Assembly (NCBI RefSeq): GCF_021699055.1
Contig: NZ_SSXC01000019.1
Location: 1-55,358 of the forward strand
DNA: 55,358 nucleotides
Reading direction: 5' to 3'
From: Blastococcus sp. MG754426
GTDB lineage: Bacteria > Actinomycetota > Actinomycetes > Mycobacteriales > Geodermatophilaceae
The stretch's first letter is position 1; the number at the start of each line of letters is the position of its first letter. A program made the position numbers and the translations under genes. Shown here in pieces: positions 10,393 to 17,854 of the stretch. Below the pieces are notes generated by a model. It was not told where the DNA came from, made no database searches, and worked only from the letters and a program-made list of their open reading frames with translations.

Positions 10393-10466
10393 TGCCCCCG
10401 GTGCGACTCGAACGCACACTGCGCGGGTTTTGAATCCGCTCCCTCTGCCGATTGGGGTACGGGGGC
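10393..10466 (-). tRNA. tRNA-Leu (anticodon CAA), short variable region
   Basis: A 74-nt cloverleaf on the minus strand. The 7-bp acceptor stem is perfect (GCCCCCG/CGGGGGC), the T-stem is 5 bp (GTGCG/CGCAC) with loop TTCGAGT, and the D-loop keeps the GG pair. The anticodon loop TTCAAAA gives CAA (Leu, UUG codon), and the discriminator is A. The last anticodon-stem pair (31-39) is A-C. The variable region is only 5 nt (GCAGT), whereas tRNA-Leu is normally class II with a long variable arm. No CCA is encoded. It lies between the decarboxylase and the ANTAR regulator. Confidence 0.85.
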
Positions 10467-10527
10467 GTGCCGGGTGGGACCGGCGCCCGAGAAGAGTAGC
10501 GGGGCGGTGCCCGGCGGCCGACGTCGA

Positions 10528-10533
10528 TAGGCT
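10528..10533 (+). promoter_or_regulatory. -10-like box TAGGCT of the ANTAR regulator
   Basis: TAGGCT ends 8 nt before the GTG start at 10542, with no Shine-Dalgarno between, predicting a leaderless mRNA. Confidence 0.4.
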
Positions 10534-10541
10534 GCCGTCCT

Positions 10542-11138
10542 GTGAGCAGCGAGCCGATCCGGGTTCTGATCGCCGAGGACGAGGCACTGATCCGCCTCGA
10601 CCTCAAGGAGATGCTCGAGGAGGAGGGGTACCACGTCGTCGCCGAGGTCGGCGACGGCCAGCAGGCGGTGGAGCGCGCCGAGGAGCTCCGCCCCGACCTG
10701 GTCATCCTCGACATCCAGATGCCGGTGCTGGACGGCCTCTCCGCCGCCGAGCGGATCGCGTCGGCGCGGATCGCGCCGGTCATCGTGCTCACCGCCTTCA
10801 GCCAGCGGGAGCTGGTCGAGCGCGCCCGCGACGCCGGCGCGATGGCCTACCTGGTCAAGCCGTTCTCCAAGAACGACCTCGTCCCGGCCATCGAGGTCGC
10901 GCGGGGCCGGTTCGCCGAGATGACGGCGCTGGACGGGGAGGTCAAGGACCTCCAGGAGCGGCTGGAGACCCGCAAGGTCGTCGAGCGGGCGAAGGGCCGG
11001 CTGATGGCCGACCAGGGCATGACCGAGGCCGAGGCCTTCCGGTGGATCCAGCGGACGGCCATGAACCAGCGGACGAGCATGAAGGCGCTGGCGGAGTCGA
11101 TCCTGGCGGCGACGACGGCCGGCGACGGCACGGCCTGA
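10542..11138 (+). CDS. pdtaR: ANTAR-domain response regulator (PdtaR/Rv1626-like)
   Basis: 198-aa two-domain regulator. Residues 6-120 are a receiver domain with acidic residues EDE near the N-terminus, phospho-acceptor Asp57 (VILDIQM), Thr in VLTAF and Lys in LVKPF. A coiled linker leads to a C-terminal ANTAR RNA-binding domain (KGRLMADQGMTEAEAFRWIQ). In mycobacteria the ortholog is phosphorylated by the kinase PdtaS and acts by antitermination on nascent RNA. No kinase gene is adjacent here. The GTG start is supported by the -10 box just upstream and by family alignment. Confidence 0.93.
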   Translation: MSSEPIRVLIAEDEALIRLDLKEMLEEEGYHVVAEVGDGQQAVERAEELRPDLVILDIQMPVLDGLSAAERIASARIAPVIVLTAFSQRELVERARDAGAMAYLVKPFSKNDLVPAIEVARGRFAEMTALDGEVKDLQERLETRKVVERAKGRLMADQGMTEAEAFRWIQRTAMNQRTSMKALAESILAATTAGDGTA

Positions 11139-11373
11139 CCCCGCTCAGCGCGCCGGGCCGCGCCTGCCGCGCTGCTCCGTCACAGGACGGTCACCCCCCG
11201 TCGTCCTTCGTCCCCGGTGTGAACGTCGAGGTCACGACCTCATCACGGTCCCTCCGCAGCGGGGTGCAACGCCCTGGTCGGCAGCTAGGTTCTGCGCACC
11301 GATCGGCGCCCGGTCGGTGGTCGTCGCGTACGCGCCGGCGCCCGGGCGCACTGATGACACTGGGAGTTGCTTG
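11139..11373 (+). promoter_or_regulatory. Promoter region of the binding-protein gene
   Basis: A 235-bp gap with no gene. It contains a -10-like TAGGTT at 11286-11291 about 80 nt before the ATG, a small inverted repeat GAGGTC-AC-GACCTC at 11228-11241 just upstream of where a -35 would lie (candidate operator), and GGGAG at 11362-11366 seven nt before the start. Confidence 0.4.
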
Positions 11374-12720
11374 ATGCGCACTCGCACTACTGCCCGCAGC
11401 ATCGCCGTCACCGGTGCTGCCCTGCTGGCGCTGACCGCCTGCGGTGGCGGCGACGAGGGTGGCACGTCGGCCGAAGGTGGTGGCGACAGCGGCGGCGGCG
11501 GCGAACGGCAGGTCAACGTCTACGGCACCGACGGCAACATGGGGAACGCCCTGGGGGAGTCGTTCACCACCGAGGGCGCCCTCGCCGGGATGCGGGGCAC
11601 CACGCCGCTCACCGACCTCGGCGACGACTTCACCAACCGGCTGCTCGAGGTCGACCCGAACCTGCAGGACTTCAACTACGCCGGCGAGACCTACGACGCG
11701 ATCATGATCTCCGCGATCGCCGCGCAGCTGGCCGGCAGCACCGACCCGGCCGTCTTCGCGCCCTACATCAACGGCGTCACCTTCGGCGGCGACACCTGCA
11801 CCACCTTCGCCGAGTGCAAGGAGATCGTCGACGGGGGCGGCAACCCCGACTACGACGGCATCTCGGGGCCGCTGGCCTTCACCGAGCCGGGTGAGCCGGC
11901 GGTGGCGAGCTTCGGCATCCTGGAGTTCGGCCAGGACAACGCCATCGACTCCGAGGCCACCGAGTTCGTGCTCGCCGGCGACGAGGCCAACGCGGCCACC
12001 GACGAGGGGCCCGCCCCGGCTGCCCCGGGTGCCACGTCCGACGACCCGCTGGTGATCGGCACGCTGCTGCCGCTCACCGGTAACCTCGCCTTCCTCGGCC
12101 CCCCGGAGGTCGCCGGCGCCCGGCTGGCCGTCCAGGAGATCAACGAGACCGGCGGCGTGCTCGGTCAGCCGGTCCAGCTGGTCGAGGGTGACTCGGGCGA
12201 TGCCTCCACCGACACGGCCTCGCAGACGGTCAACCGGCTGCTGAACGAGAACGTGGACGTCATCGTCGGTGCCGCCTCCTCCGGCGTGAGCCTGACCGTC
12301 ATCGACGCGATCACCCGCGCCGGCGTCGTGCAGATCTCGCCGGCGAACACGTCCGACCAGTTCACCACCTACAACGACAACGGGCTCTACTTCCGGACGG
12401 CTCCGCCGGACACGCTGCAGGCTCGGGCGCTCTCGGACCTGATCATCAACGACGGCAACAACACCGTCGGGATCATGGCCCTGAACGACCCGTACGGCAC
12501 CGGTCTCATGGAGAACACCGTGGAGAACCTGGTCGCTGCGGGTCTGTCGGAGGACAGCATCGAGACGCTGACCTACGACCCGCAGGCGGCGAACTTCGAC
12601 TCCGAGATCCAGCAGATGGTGGAGTTCAACCCGGACGCCATCGTGGTCATCGGCTTCGAGGAGTCGGCCCGCATCATCGAGGGTCTGAACGCCGAGGGCA
12701 TCGGCCCGGCGCGCGACTGA
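11374..12720 (+). CDS. Circularly permuted branched-chain amino acid-type ABC substrate-binding lipoprotein
   Basis: 448-aa predicted lipoprotein. It has a basic N-terminus, a hydrophobic stretch and a lipobox LTAC (Cys23), followed by a Gly/Ser-rich spacer. It belongs to the LivJ-type family (type I periplasmic binding fold), but the order is permuted. Residues 45-190 (starting QVNVYGTDGNMGNALGE, ending ASFGILEFGQDN) are what normally forms the C-terminal part. Residues 191-224 are an Ala/Pro/Glu-rich linker. Residues 225-448 (starting DPLVIGTLLPLTGNLAFLG, including GAASSGVSLTVID and DPYGTG) are the normal N-terminal part, ending at AEGIGPARD exactly where the first segment begins in family members. 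Nothing is missing or duplicated and there is no frameshift. It faces the livHMGF operon tail to tail and presumably feeds it. Confidence 0.9.
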   Translation: MRTRTTARSIAVTGAALLALTACGGGDEGGTSAEGGGDSGGGGERQVNVYGTDGNMGNALGESFTTEGALAGMRGTTPLTDLGDDFTNRLLEVDPNLQDFNYAGETYDAIMISAIAAQLAGSTDPAVFAPYINGVTFGGDTCTTFAECKEIVDGGGNPDYDGISGPLAFTEPGEPAVASFGILEFGQDNAIDSEATEFVLAGDEANAATDEGPAPAAPGATSDDPLVIGTLLPLTGNLAFLGPPEVAGARLAVQEINETGGVLGQPVQLVEGDSGDASTDTASQTVNRLLNENVDVIVGAASSGVSLTVIDAITRAGVVQISPANTSDQFTTYNDNGLYFRTAPPDTLQARALSDLIINDGNNTVGIMALNDPYGTGLMENTVENLVAAGLSEDSIETLTYDPQAANFDSEIQQMVEFNPDAIVVIGFEESARIIEGLNAEGIGPARD

Positions 12721-12727
12721 CCCGGCC

Positions 12728-12786
12728 GGCGGATCGCTGATCCGCCGAGGCCACCAGGGGCCCGGCACCGCACGGTGCCGGGCCCC
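12728..12786 (+). terminator. Two hairpins after the binding-protein gene
   Basis: An 8-bp stem with a 3-nt loop (GGCGGATC/GATCCGCC, 12728-12746) is followed by a near-continuous 14-bp palindromic stem (12757-12786, arms starting GGGGCCCGGCAC). They begin 8 nt after the stop. Confidence 0.7.
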
Positions 12787-12862
12787 TGTGCGTCCGCAGC
12801 GGGCCCGCGCGGACGGCGCACCGCCACGGGGGCCGGGCCGGGCGCGGCCGCGGGACGCCGCA

Positions 12863-12913
12863 GCACGACGACGGCGCCGACCCCCCGACAGGGGGCCGGC
12901 GCCGTCGTCGTGC
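12863..12913 (-). terminator. Long hairpin ending the liv operon
   Basis: Arms 12863-12879 and 12897-12913 form a perfect 17-bp stem. It continues after a mismatch into an inner CCCCC-GACA-GGGGG hairpin. It lies just beyond the livF stop on the minus strand. Confidence 0.7.
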
Positions 12914-12922
12914 CGTCGCGGC

Positions 12923-13837
12923 TCAGTGCGCCTTGGCGAGGGTCCCGAGGTAGAGCTCGATGACCTTGGGGTCGTGCATCAGCGACTCGCCGGTGGCCGT
13001 GTAGGCGTTCCGGCCCTGGTCGAGGACGTAGCCGCGGTCGCAGATCTGCAGGCACCGCCGGGCGTTCTGCTCGACCATGATGATCGAGACGCCGGTCGCG
13101 TTGATCCGCCGGCAGCGGATGAACACCTCGTCCTGGTAGGCGGGGGAGAGCCCGGCCGAGGGCTCGTCGAGGAGCAGCACCGACGGCTCCATCATCAGCG
13201 CGCGCCCCATCGCGACCATCTGGCGCTCACCGCCGGACAGCGAGCCCGCCTTGATCCTGCGGCGCTCCCCGAGCAGGGGGAACAGCTCCGCGACGTAGTC
13301 GAACCGCTGCTTGATCACCTTGGGGCGGAGGTAGGCGCCCATCTCCATGTTCTCCTCGATGGTGAGGGAGGGGAACACGTTGTTGTTCTGCGGCACGTAG
13401 CCCACGCCCAGGGACACCAGCCGGTGCGCGGGCGCGGAGGTGATGTCCTCGCCGCGCAGCGTCACCGAGCCGGACCGGACCGGGATGAGGCCGAAGAGTG
13501 CCTTGAGCAGGGTGGACTTGCCGGCGCCGTTGGGGCCGATGATCCCCACCAGCTCGCCGTCGTTCAGGTAGAAGTCGCACTCGTTGAGGATGTTGACGCC
13601 CGGGAGGTAGCCGGCGACCAGCTGGTCCGCGCGGATCAGCGCGTCTCCGGCCAGCCGGACGTGCTCCTCCCGGGTCGCCGCCCGCTCGGCGGGCGAGAGG
13701 TCGCCGGCCGCCTCGGCCCGGGTGGGGCCGCGCCCGGTGATCGCCGGGTCGTCTCCGTCACCGACCGGGCGGTCGAACTCGTACTCGGGGTCGGTGCTCT
13801 CGCGCGGATCCCTGCCCTGGCTCGGGTCGATGGTCAT
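12923..13837 (-). CDS. livF: Branched-chain amino acid ABC transporter ATP-binding protein LivF
   Basis: 304-aa cytoplasmic ATPase. It has Walker A GPNGAGKST, a Q-loop at VPQNNNVFP, signature LSGGERQ, Walker B VLLLDEPSAGL and a switch region VEQNARR, which is typical of LivF. The ATPase core starts only at about residue 67 (LIRADQLVAGY). The preceding 65 residues are acidic and polar (Asp, Pro, Glu, Arg rich) and absent from ordinary LivF. The ATG overlaps the livG stop by 4 bp, so it is the last gene of livH-livM-livG-livF. The extension might be partly untranslated if a downstream start is used, but no better start with a Shine-Dalgarno is evident. Confidence 0.93.
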   Translation of the reverse strand: MTIDPSQGRDPRESTDPEYEFDRPVGDGDDPAITGRGPTRAEAAGDLSPAERAATREEHVRLAGDALIRADQLVAGYLPGVNILNECDFYLNDGELVGIIGPNGAGKSTLLKALFGLIPVRSGSVTLRGEDITSAPAHRLVSLGVGYVPQNNNVFPSLTIEENMEMGAYLRPKVIKQRFDYVAELFPLLGERRRIKAGSLSGGERQMVAMGRALMMEPSVLLLDEPSAGLSPAYQDEVFIRCRRINATGVSIIMVEQNARRCLQICDRGYVLDQGRNAYTATGESLMHDPKVIELYLGTLAKAH

Positions 13838-14847
13838 CGGTCCGTCCTCTTCTTCTCCCCGCGACCGGGCCGCCCGACGTCATCGGTGCGCTCGTCGTCG
13901 GCGATGCTGGCCTCGGCCTCGGCGAGGACGCGGTCCTCTTCCTCCACGGTCAGCGGCGCGTCGTGGTGCGCGCCGAGGTAGGCGTCCACCACGGCACGGT
14001 TCTGGCTGATCGACTCGGGCGGGCCCTCGGCGATCACCTTGCCCGCCGCCATGACGACCACCCAGTCGCTGATGTCCCTGACGACGTCCATGTCGTGCTC
14101 GACGAAGACCACCGTCATCCCCTGCTCCCGCAGGTCCTTCACGTGCCCGAGCAGGCTCTGGGTCAGCGCCGGGTTCACGCCGGCCATCGGCTCGTCGAGC
14201 ATGACGACCTTCGGGTCGCTCATGAGTGCCCGTGCCATCTCGAGCAGCTTGCGCTGGCCGCCGGACAGCGTGCCCGCGAAGTCGTCCTTCTTGGCGTCGA
14301 GCTTGAACCGGCGCAGCAGCTCCATGGCCTTGTCGGTGTTGGCCTTCTCCTGCGACCGCCAGATCCCCGGCACGAGGGCGCGGAAGAAGCTCTCGCCCTT
14401 CTGCCCCTGGGCGCCGAGCAGCATGTTCTGCAGCACCGTGAGCCGGGACAGCGCCTTCGTCAGCTGGAAGGTGCGGACCACACCGAGCCGGGCGACCTGG
14501 TGCGGGGAGAGCTTCCCGAGCGGCCGGCCGTCGAACGACCAGGTGCCGCCGTCGGGCTGGTCGAACCCGGTGAGCAGGTTGAACAGCGTCGTCTTCCCGG
14601 CCCCGTTCGGGCCGATCAGGCCGGTGATGCCGCCACGCTGGATCTCCAGGTGGTCGACCGAGACGGCCGTCAGGCCGCCGAAGGTCCGGACCACGCCGTC
14701 GACCACGATGGCGGGCTCGGGCTTGGCGACCCCGACCTCCCAGGGCACGTCCCGGAGGGCGGCCTGGGCCAGCCGCTGCGGCGGGGCCCCCGCACCCGTC
14801 GCCGTCGACGCGGCGTGCGCCCCGGTGGGCGTCGGCTCAGCGGGCAT
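13834..14847 (-). CDS. livG: Branched-chain amino acid ABC transporter ATP-binding protein LivG
   Basis: 337-aa ATPase. Walker A is GPNGAGKTT, signature LSGGQRK, Walker B VVMLDEPMAGVNP and the switch His is in FVEHDMDVV. The LivG-specific helical insertion lies between the Q-loop and the signature. The core starts at about residue 46 (PAIVVDGVVRTFGGL), preceded by an Ala/Pro/Thr-rich stretch. A charged C-terminal tail of about 40 residues (Glu/Asp then Arg/Lys) is also longer than usual. The start overlaps the 3' end of livM by 11 bp and the stop overlaps livF, indicating translational coupling. Confidence 0.94.
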   Translation of the reverse strand: MPAEPTPTGAHAASTATGAGAPPQRLAQAALRDVPWEVGVAKPEPAIVVDGVVRTFGGLTAVSVDHLEIQRGGITGLIGPNGAGKTTLFNLLTGFDQPDGGTWSFDGRPLGKLSPHQVARLGVVRTFQLTKALSRLTVLQNMLLGAQGQKGESFFRALVPGIWRSQEKANTDKAMELLRRFKLDAKKDDFAGTLSGGQRKLLEMARALMSDPKVVMLDEPMAGVNPALTQSLLGHVKDLREQGMTVVFVEHDMDVVRDISDWVVVMAAGKVIAEGPPESISQNRAVVDAYLGAHHDAPLTVEEEDRVLAEAEASIADDERTDDVGRPGRGEKKRTDR

Positions 14848-15835
14848 CGAGCATCACCTCTCGTCGGTCACCGAAGATGCCCTGCGGGCGGAAGATCAGC
14901 AGCAGGATGAGCCCGAGCCCGATGAGCACGAACCGGATCTGCGCGACGTCGGTCGCGGACAGCAGGTCCTCCGGGATGACCCCGTTGCCGATCAGGGTAC
15001 GCAGACCGGTGTCCGCGAACTGGATGATGAAGTACAGCAGCATCGCGCCGATGACCGGCCCGAGCACCCGTGCGGCGCCGCCGAGGATCAGCGCTGCGTA
15101 GGCCAGGAACGTGTTGGCGTTCTGGTACTGGTCCGGCGTCGCCGACGCGGTGCCGACCGCGTAGACCATGCCACCCAGGGCGCCCAGGACACCGCCGAGC
15201 ACCAGGGCCTGCATCTTGTAGACGTAGACGTTCTTGCCGAGGGCGCGCACGGCGTCCTCGTCCTCGCGGATCGACTTCACCACCCGGCCCCACGGGCTGC
15301 GGACGAGCAGCCAGACGAGCAGGCAGGCGAGGGCCACGAGCACCCACCCGACGAGGGTGACCCACAGGTCCGCGCCGCTCCAGGTGGTGCCGAGGATCCT
15401 GAACCGCGCGGCCGGGTCCCACGGCGCGAGCGACACGAACGGGTCGCTGAACCCGGAGAGCCCCCGGGTGCCCGCGGTGACGGGCGTGGCGGAGACCGAC
15501 CGGAAGGTGAGCCGGAGCCCTTCCGCGGCGGCGATGGTGGCGATGGCGAGGTAGTCGGCGCGCAGGCGCAGCGTCGGGATGCCCAGCAGCAGGGCGAGCA
15601 CCACGGCGGCGGCGAGACCGATGAGCACGCCCACCCAGAACGGGAGGCCCCACTGGGACACCGAGATCGCGATCCCGTAGCCGCCGAGCAGGGCGAACGC
15701 GATCTGCCCGAAGTTCAGCAGCCCCGTGTAGCCGAACTGGATGTTCAGCCCGATGGCGAGCAGCGCGAAGAAGACGGCCTGGAAGCCGATCCCCGCCTTG
15801 AGTGCGACGGCGAGTGCGTCGAGGAGTTCAGCCAT
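14837..15835 (-). CDS. livM: Branched-chain amino acid ABC transporter permease LivM
   Basis: 332-aa inner membrane permease with about 8-9 hydrophobic segments. The family landmark LNIQFGYTGLLNFGQIAF is near the N-terminus, and the EAA-like cytoplasmic loop GRVVKSIREDEDAVRALGKN contacts the ATPases. It ends with LLLIFRPQGIFG, typical of LivM. The gene lies 3 bp after livH and overlaps livG. Confidence 0.95.
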   Translation of the reverse strand: MAELLDALAVALKAGIGFQAVFFALLAIGLNIQFGYTGLLNFGQIAFALLGGYGIAISVSQWGLPFWVGVLIGLAAAVVLALLLGIPTLRLRADYLAIATIAAAEGLRLTFRSVSATPVTAGTRGLSGFSDPFVSLAPWDPAARFRILGTTWSGADLWVTLVGWVLVALACLLVWLLVRSPWGRVVKSIREDEDAVRALGKNVYVYKMQALVLGGVLGALGGMVYAVGTASATPDQYQNANTFLAYAALILGGAARVLGPVIGAMLLYFIIQFADTGLRTLIGNGVIPEDLLSATDVAQIRFVLIGLGLILLLIFRPQGIFGDRREVMLDAR

Positions 15836-15838
15836 GGC

Positions 15839-17203
15839 TCAACCAATCCGGGCCCGGCTGCCGAGGATGCCCTGCGGCCGCACGATGAGGATGACGATGA
15901 GGAGGAGCAGACCCCCGACGTACTTCATGTCGTTGGGGATGACCAGCGTGGACATCTGCACGAAGACGCCGACCACGATGCTGCCGATGAGGGCGCCGTA
16001 CGCGGTCCCCAGGCCGCCGAGGGTCACGCCGGCGAACATCAGCAGGAGCAGCCGGAAGCCCATGTCCCACTGGACCTCGTCGGAGAGCCCGAGGAGCACG
16101 CCACCGAGCGCGGCGAGGGCGCCGCCGACCATCCAGACCACCAGGATGACGCGGTTCACGTTGATGCCGGAGGAGGCGGCGAGGTCGCGGTTGTCGGAGA
16201 CGGCCCGCATGGCCTTGCCGATCGTGGTCCGCTGCAGCATCACGGCCACGAGCACGAGCACGACCAGCGCGATGATCATGGACGTGAGGTCCTTGTTCGT
16301 CATCGAGAAGGGGCCGTAGTCGACCGTGCGCTGTCCGCGGTAGTCGGCGTAGGCGTTCGAGCGCCCGCCGTACACGATCTGGTACAGGTAGCGCAGCAGC
16401 AGCGACAGCCCGATGGAGATGACCAGCGCCGCCACCAGCCCGGTGCCGCGGCGGCGCAGCGGCCGCCACAGACCCAGTTCGTTGAGGGCGCCGATGCCGG
16501 CACCCACGAGCATCGCCAGCAGCGCGGAGACGATCAGGGGCACGCCCGCACCCACGTTGATGAACCAGGCGACGACGGCGCCGATGGTCACCAGCTCGCC
16601 GTGCGCGAAGTTGACCAGGCCGGTGGTGCCGAAGATCAGCGAGAGCCCGATGGCCGCCATGGCGATGAGGAGGCCGAACCGGAGGCCCGACACCAGGAGC
16701 TCGACCCAGCGGATCGTGCCGCCACCGGCGCCCCGGGTGCCGTCGTCGAGGCCGATGATGACGCCCTGGGTGCGGCCGGCGTCGACGGTGACCGTGCGGC
16801 TGTTGCCGGCGTTGAACTCCACCCCCTCGGGGAGCGCGTCCTCGGGGACGGTCACCGTGTACTCGCCCGGCCCCGGGAGGTCGACGGCGAAGCGGCCGTT
16901 CTCGTCGGTCTCGTCGGTGCCCACCTCGTCGCCGCCGGCGTCGGTGACGACGACCTCGACGTCCTCGAGGGGGCCGCTCAGGCTCGTCCGGAGGGTGCCG
17001 GTGACCTGCTCGGACGCCGCCTGCTCGGCCTGGGCCAAGCCCGGGGTCAGGGTGGCCAGGCCGGCGGTGAACAGCGCGACCAGCAGCAGGCGCAGGACGG
17101 TGACGCCTCTGCGGCGGGCTGCACCGGCCGGCGTCGGAGACCCTCGTCGAACGGGCCTGCTTCGTCGACCGTGCCGGCGGACACGGTCCGTCGGGTGCGT
17201 CAC
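15839..17203 (-). CDS. livH: Branched-chain amino acid ABC transporter permease LivH with N-terminal exported beta-domain
   Basis: 454 aa, about 150 longer than a normal LivH. Residues 1-33 are Arg-rich, and 36-59 form a hydrophobic signal ending in AQA, a likely signal peptidase site. Residues 64-152 look like a carboxypeptidase-regulatory/SpaA-like beta-sandwich (TDENGRFAVDLPGPGEYTVTVP). From about residue 165 the normal permease follows, with ISLIFGTTGLVNFAHGE-type landmarks (here LSLIFGTTGLVNFAHGELV), an EAA-like loop (GKAMRAVSDNRDLAASSGIN) and the end RPQGILG. First gene of the operon. The beta-domain should lie outside the membrane, near where the binding protein docks. Confidence 0.93.
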   Translation of the reverse strand: MTHPTDRVRRHGRRSRPVRRGSPTPAGAARRRGVTVLRLLLVALFTAGLATLTPGLAQAEQAASEQVTGTLRTSLSGPLEDVEVVVTDAGGDEVGTDETDENGRFAVDLPGPGEYTVTVPEDALPEGVEFNAGNSRTVTVDAGRTQGVIIGLDDGTRGAGGGTIRWVELLVSGLRFGLLIAMAAIGLSLIFGTTGLVNFAHGELVTIGAVVAWFINVGAGVPLIVSALLAMLVGAGIGALNELGLWRPLRRRGTGLVAALVISIGLSLLLRYLYQIVYGGRSNAYADYRGQRTVDYGPFSMTNKDLTSMIIALVVLVLVAVMLQRTTIGKAMRAVSDNRDLAASSGINVNRVILVVWMVGGALAALGGVLLGLSDEVQWDMGFRLLLLMFAGVTLGGLGTAYGALIGSIVVGVFVQMSTLVIPNDMKYVGGLLLLIVILIVRPQGILGSRARIG

Positions 17204-17239
17204 TCGACCTCCTCGGCGGATTCGTTGAGGTCGGAACCT

Positions 17240-17245
17240 AACGTA
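17240..17245 (-). promoter_or_regulatory. -10-like box TACGTT upstream of livH
   Basis: On the minus strand TACGTT lies 36 nt before the livH start, in the 153-bp gap between livH and the thioesterase gene. No clear -35 is visible. Confidence 0.3.
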
Positions 17246-17356
17246 GTTCCGGGGTCCTGCCGCCAGAGTGAGCCGAGCTGTGACCTTTCCGCGACACGCC
17301 GTACCGCCCGCGTCACGGCCAGTGGCGCAGCACCGGTCGAGGCGCCGTCCGCCGGG

Positions 17357-17788
17357 TCAGCCCCCGTCGCGGCGGCTGCGGTTCCGCGCGGCCAGGGTCA
17401 TGCAGGTCAGCCGCGCGGTGGCGGTCCGCCGCCCCTCGGCGTCGCTGACGTCGATGAGGAAGGTGGACAGCGAGCGGCCCCGGCGGACCGGCGTGCAGAC
17501 GGCGGTGACCGTGCCGGCGGTCGCGGCGCGCAGGTAGCTCACGTTGAGCTCGACGCCGACCACCTGGTTGTCGGGCCCCGCGCCGAGCGCCGCGGCGACC
17601 GAGCCGATGGTCTCCACGAGCGTGCAGGTCGCGCCGCCGTGCAGCAGGCCGAAGGGCTGCTCGTTGCCGGCGACCGGCATCGTGGCGACGAGCCGGTCGG
17701 GGTCGTAGTCGGTGATCCGGACGCCGAGCTTGTCGTCGAGGGGGCTGCTCATGCCCTCGGGCAGCCAGGCCGGGGGAGGGGTGCTCAC
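17357..17788 (-). CDS. PaaI-family hotdog thioesterase
   Basis: 143-aa single-hotdog protein. The helix motif PFGLLHGGATCTLVETIGS carries the HGG of the PaaI/4HBT-2 family, and later strands (GVELNVSYLRAATAGTVTA) fit the fold. It is expected to hydrolyse an aryl- or acyl-CoA thioester as a homotetramer. The start is GTG. It is divergent from polA, a conserved neighbourhood in actinobacteria. The physiological substrate is unknown. Confidence 0.88.
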   Translation of the reverse strand: MSTPPPAWLPEGMSSPLDDKLGVRITDYDPDRLVATMPVAGNEQPFGLLHGGATCTLVETIGSVAAALGAGPDNQVVGVELNVSYLRAATAGTVTAVCTPVRRGRSLSTFLIDVSDAEGRRTATARLTCMTLAARNRSRRDGG

Positions 17789-17840
17789 CGGGGCACCGTA
17801 GCGGCGTCCCGGGGGCGGCCCGGGTGTCGGTGGGTGCCCC

Positions 17841-17846
17841 TACGAT
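17841..17846 (+). promoter_or_regulatory. -10-like box TACGAT of polA
   Basis: TACGAT ends 8 nt before the polA ATG at 17855, with no Shine-Dalgarno between, predicting a leaderless transcript. Confidence 0.4.
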
Positions 17847-17854
17847 CGGCGGCG

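Noticed and set aside
10393-10466. Plus-strand tRNA-Gln (UUG) reading of the same locus
   Set aside because: The plus strand shows TTTTGAA in a hairpin, but the T-loop (TTCGAGT), the conserved D-loop GG and the acceptor order only fit the minus strand.
11374-12720. Binding protein as a truncated or frameshifted pseudogene
   Set aside because: It ends early relative to a normal member, but the missing C-terminal segment is present in frame at the N-terminus, the signal and lipobox are intact, and family length is complete when reordered.
14039-17854. Upstream extension of the polA frame across the liv operon
   Set aside because: The frame is open by chance, antisense to livG, livM and livH; the family N-terminus and a -10 box place the start at 17855.
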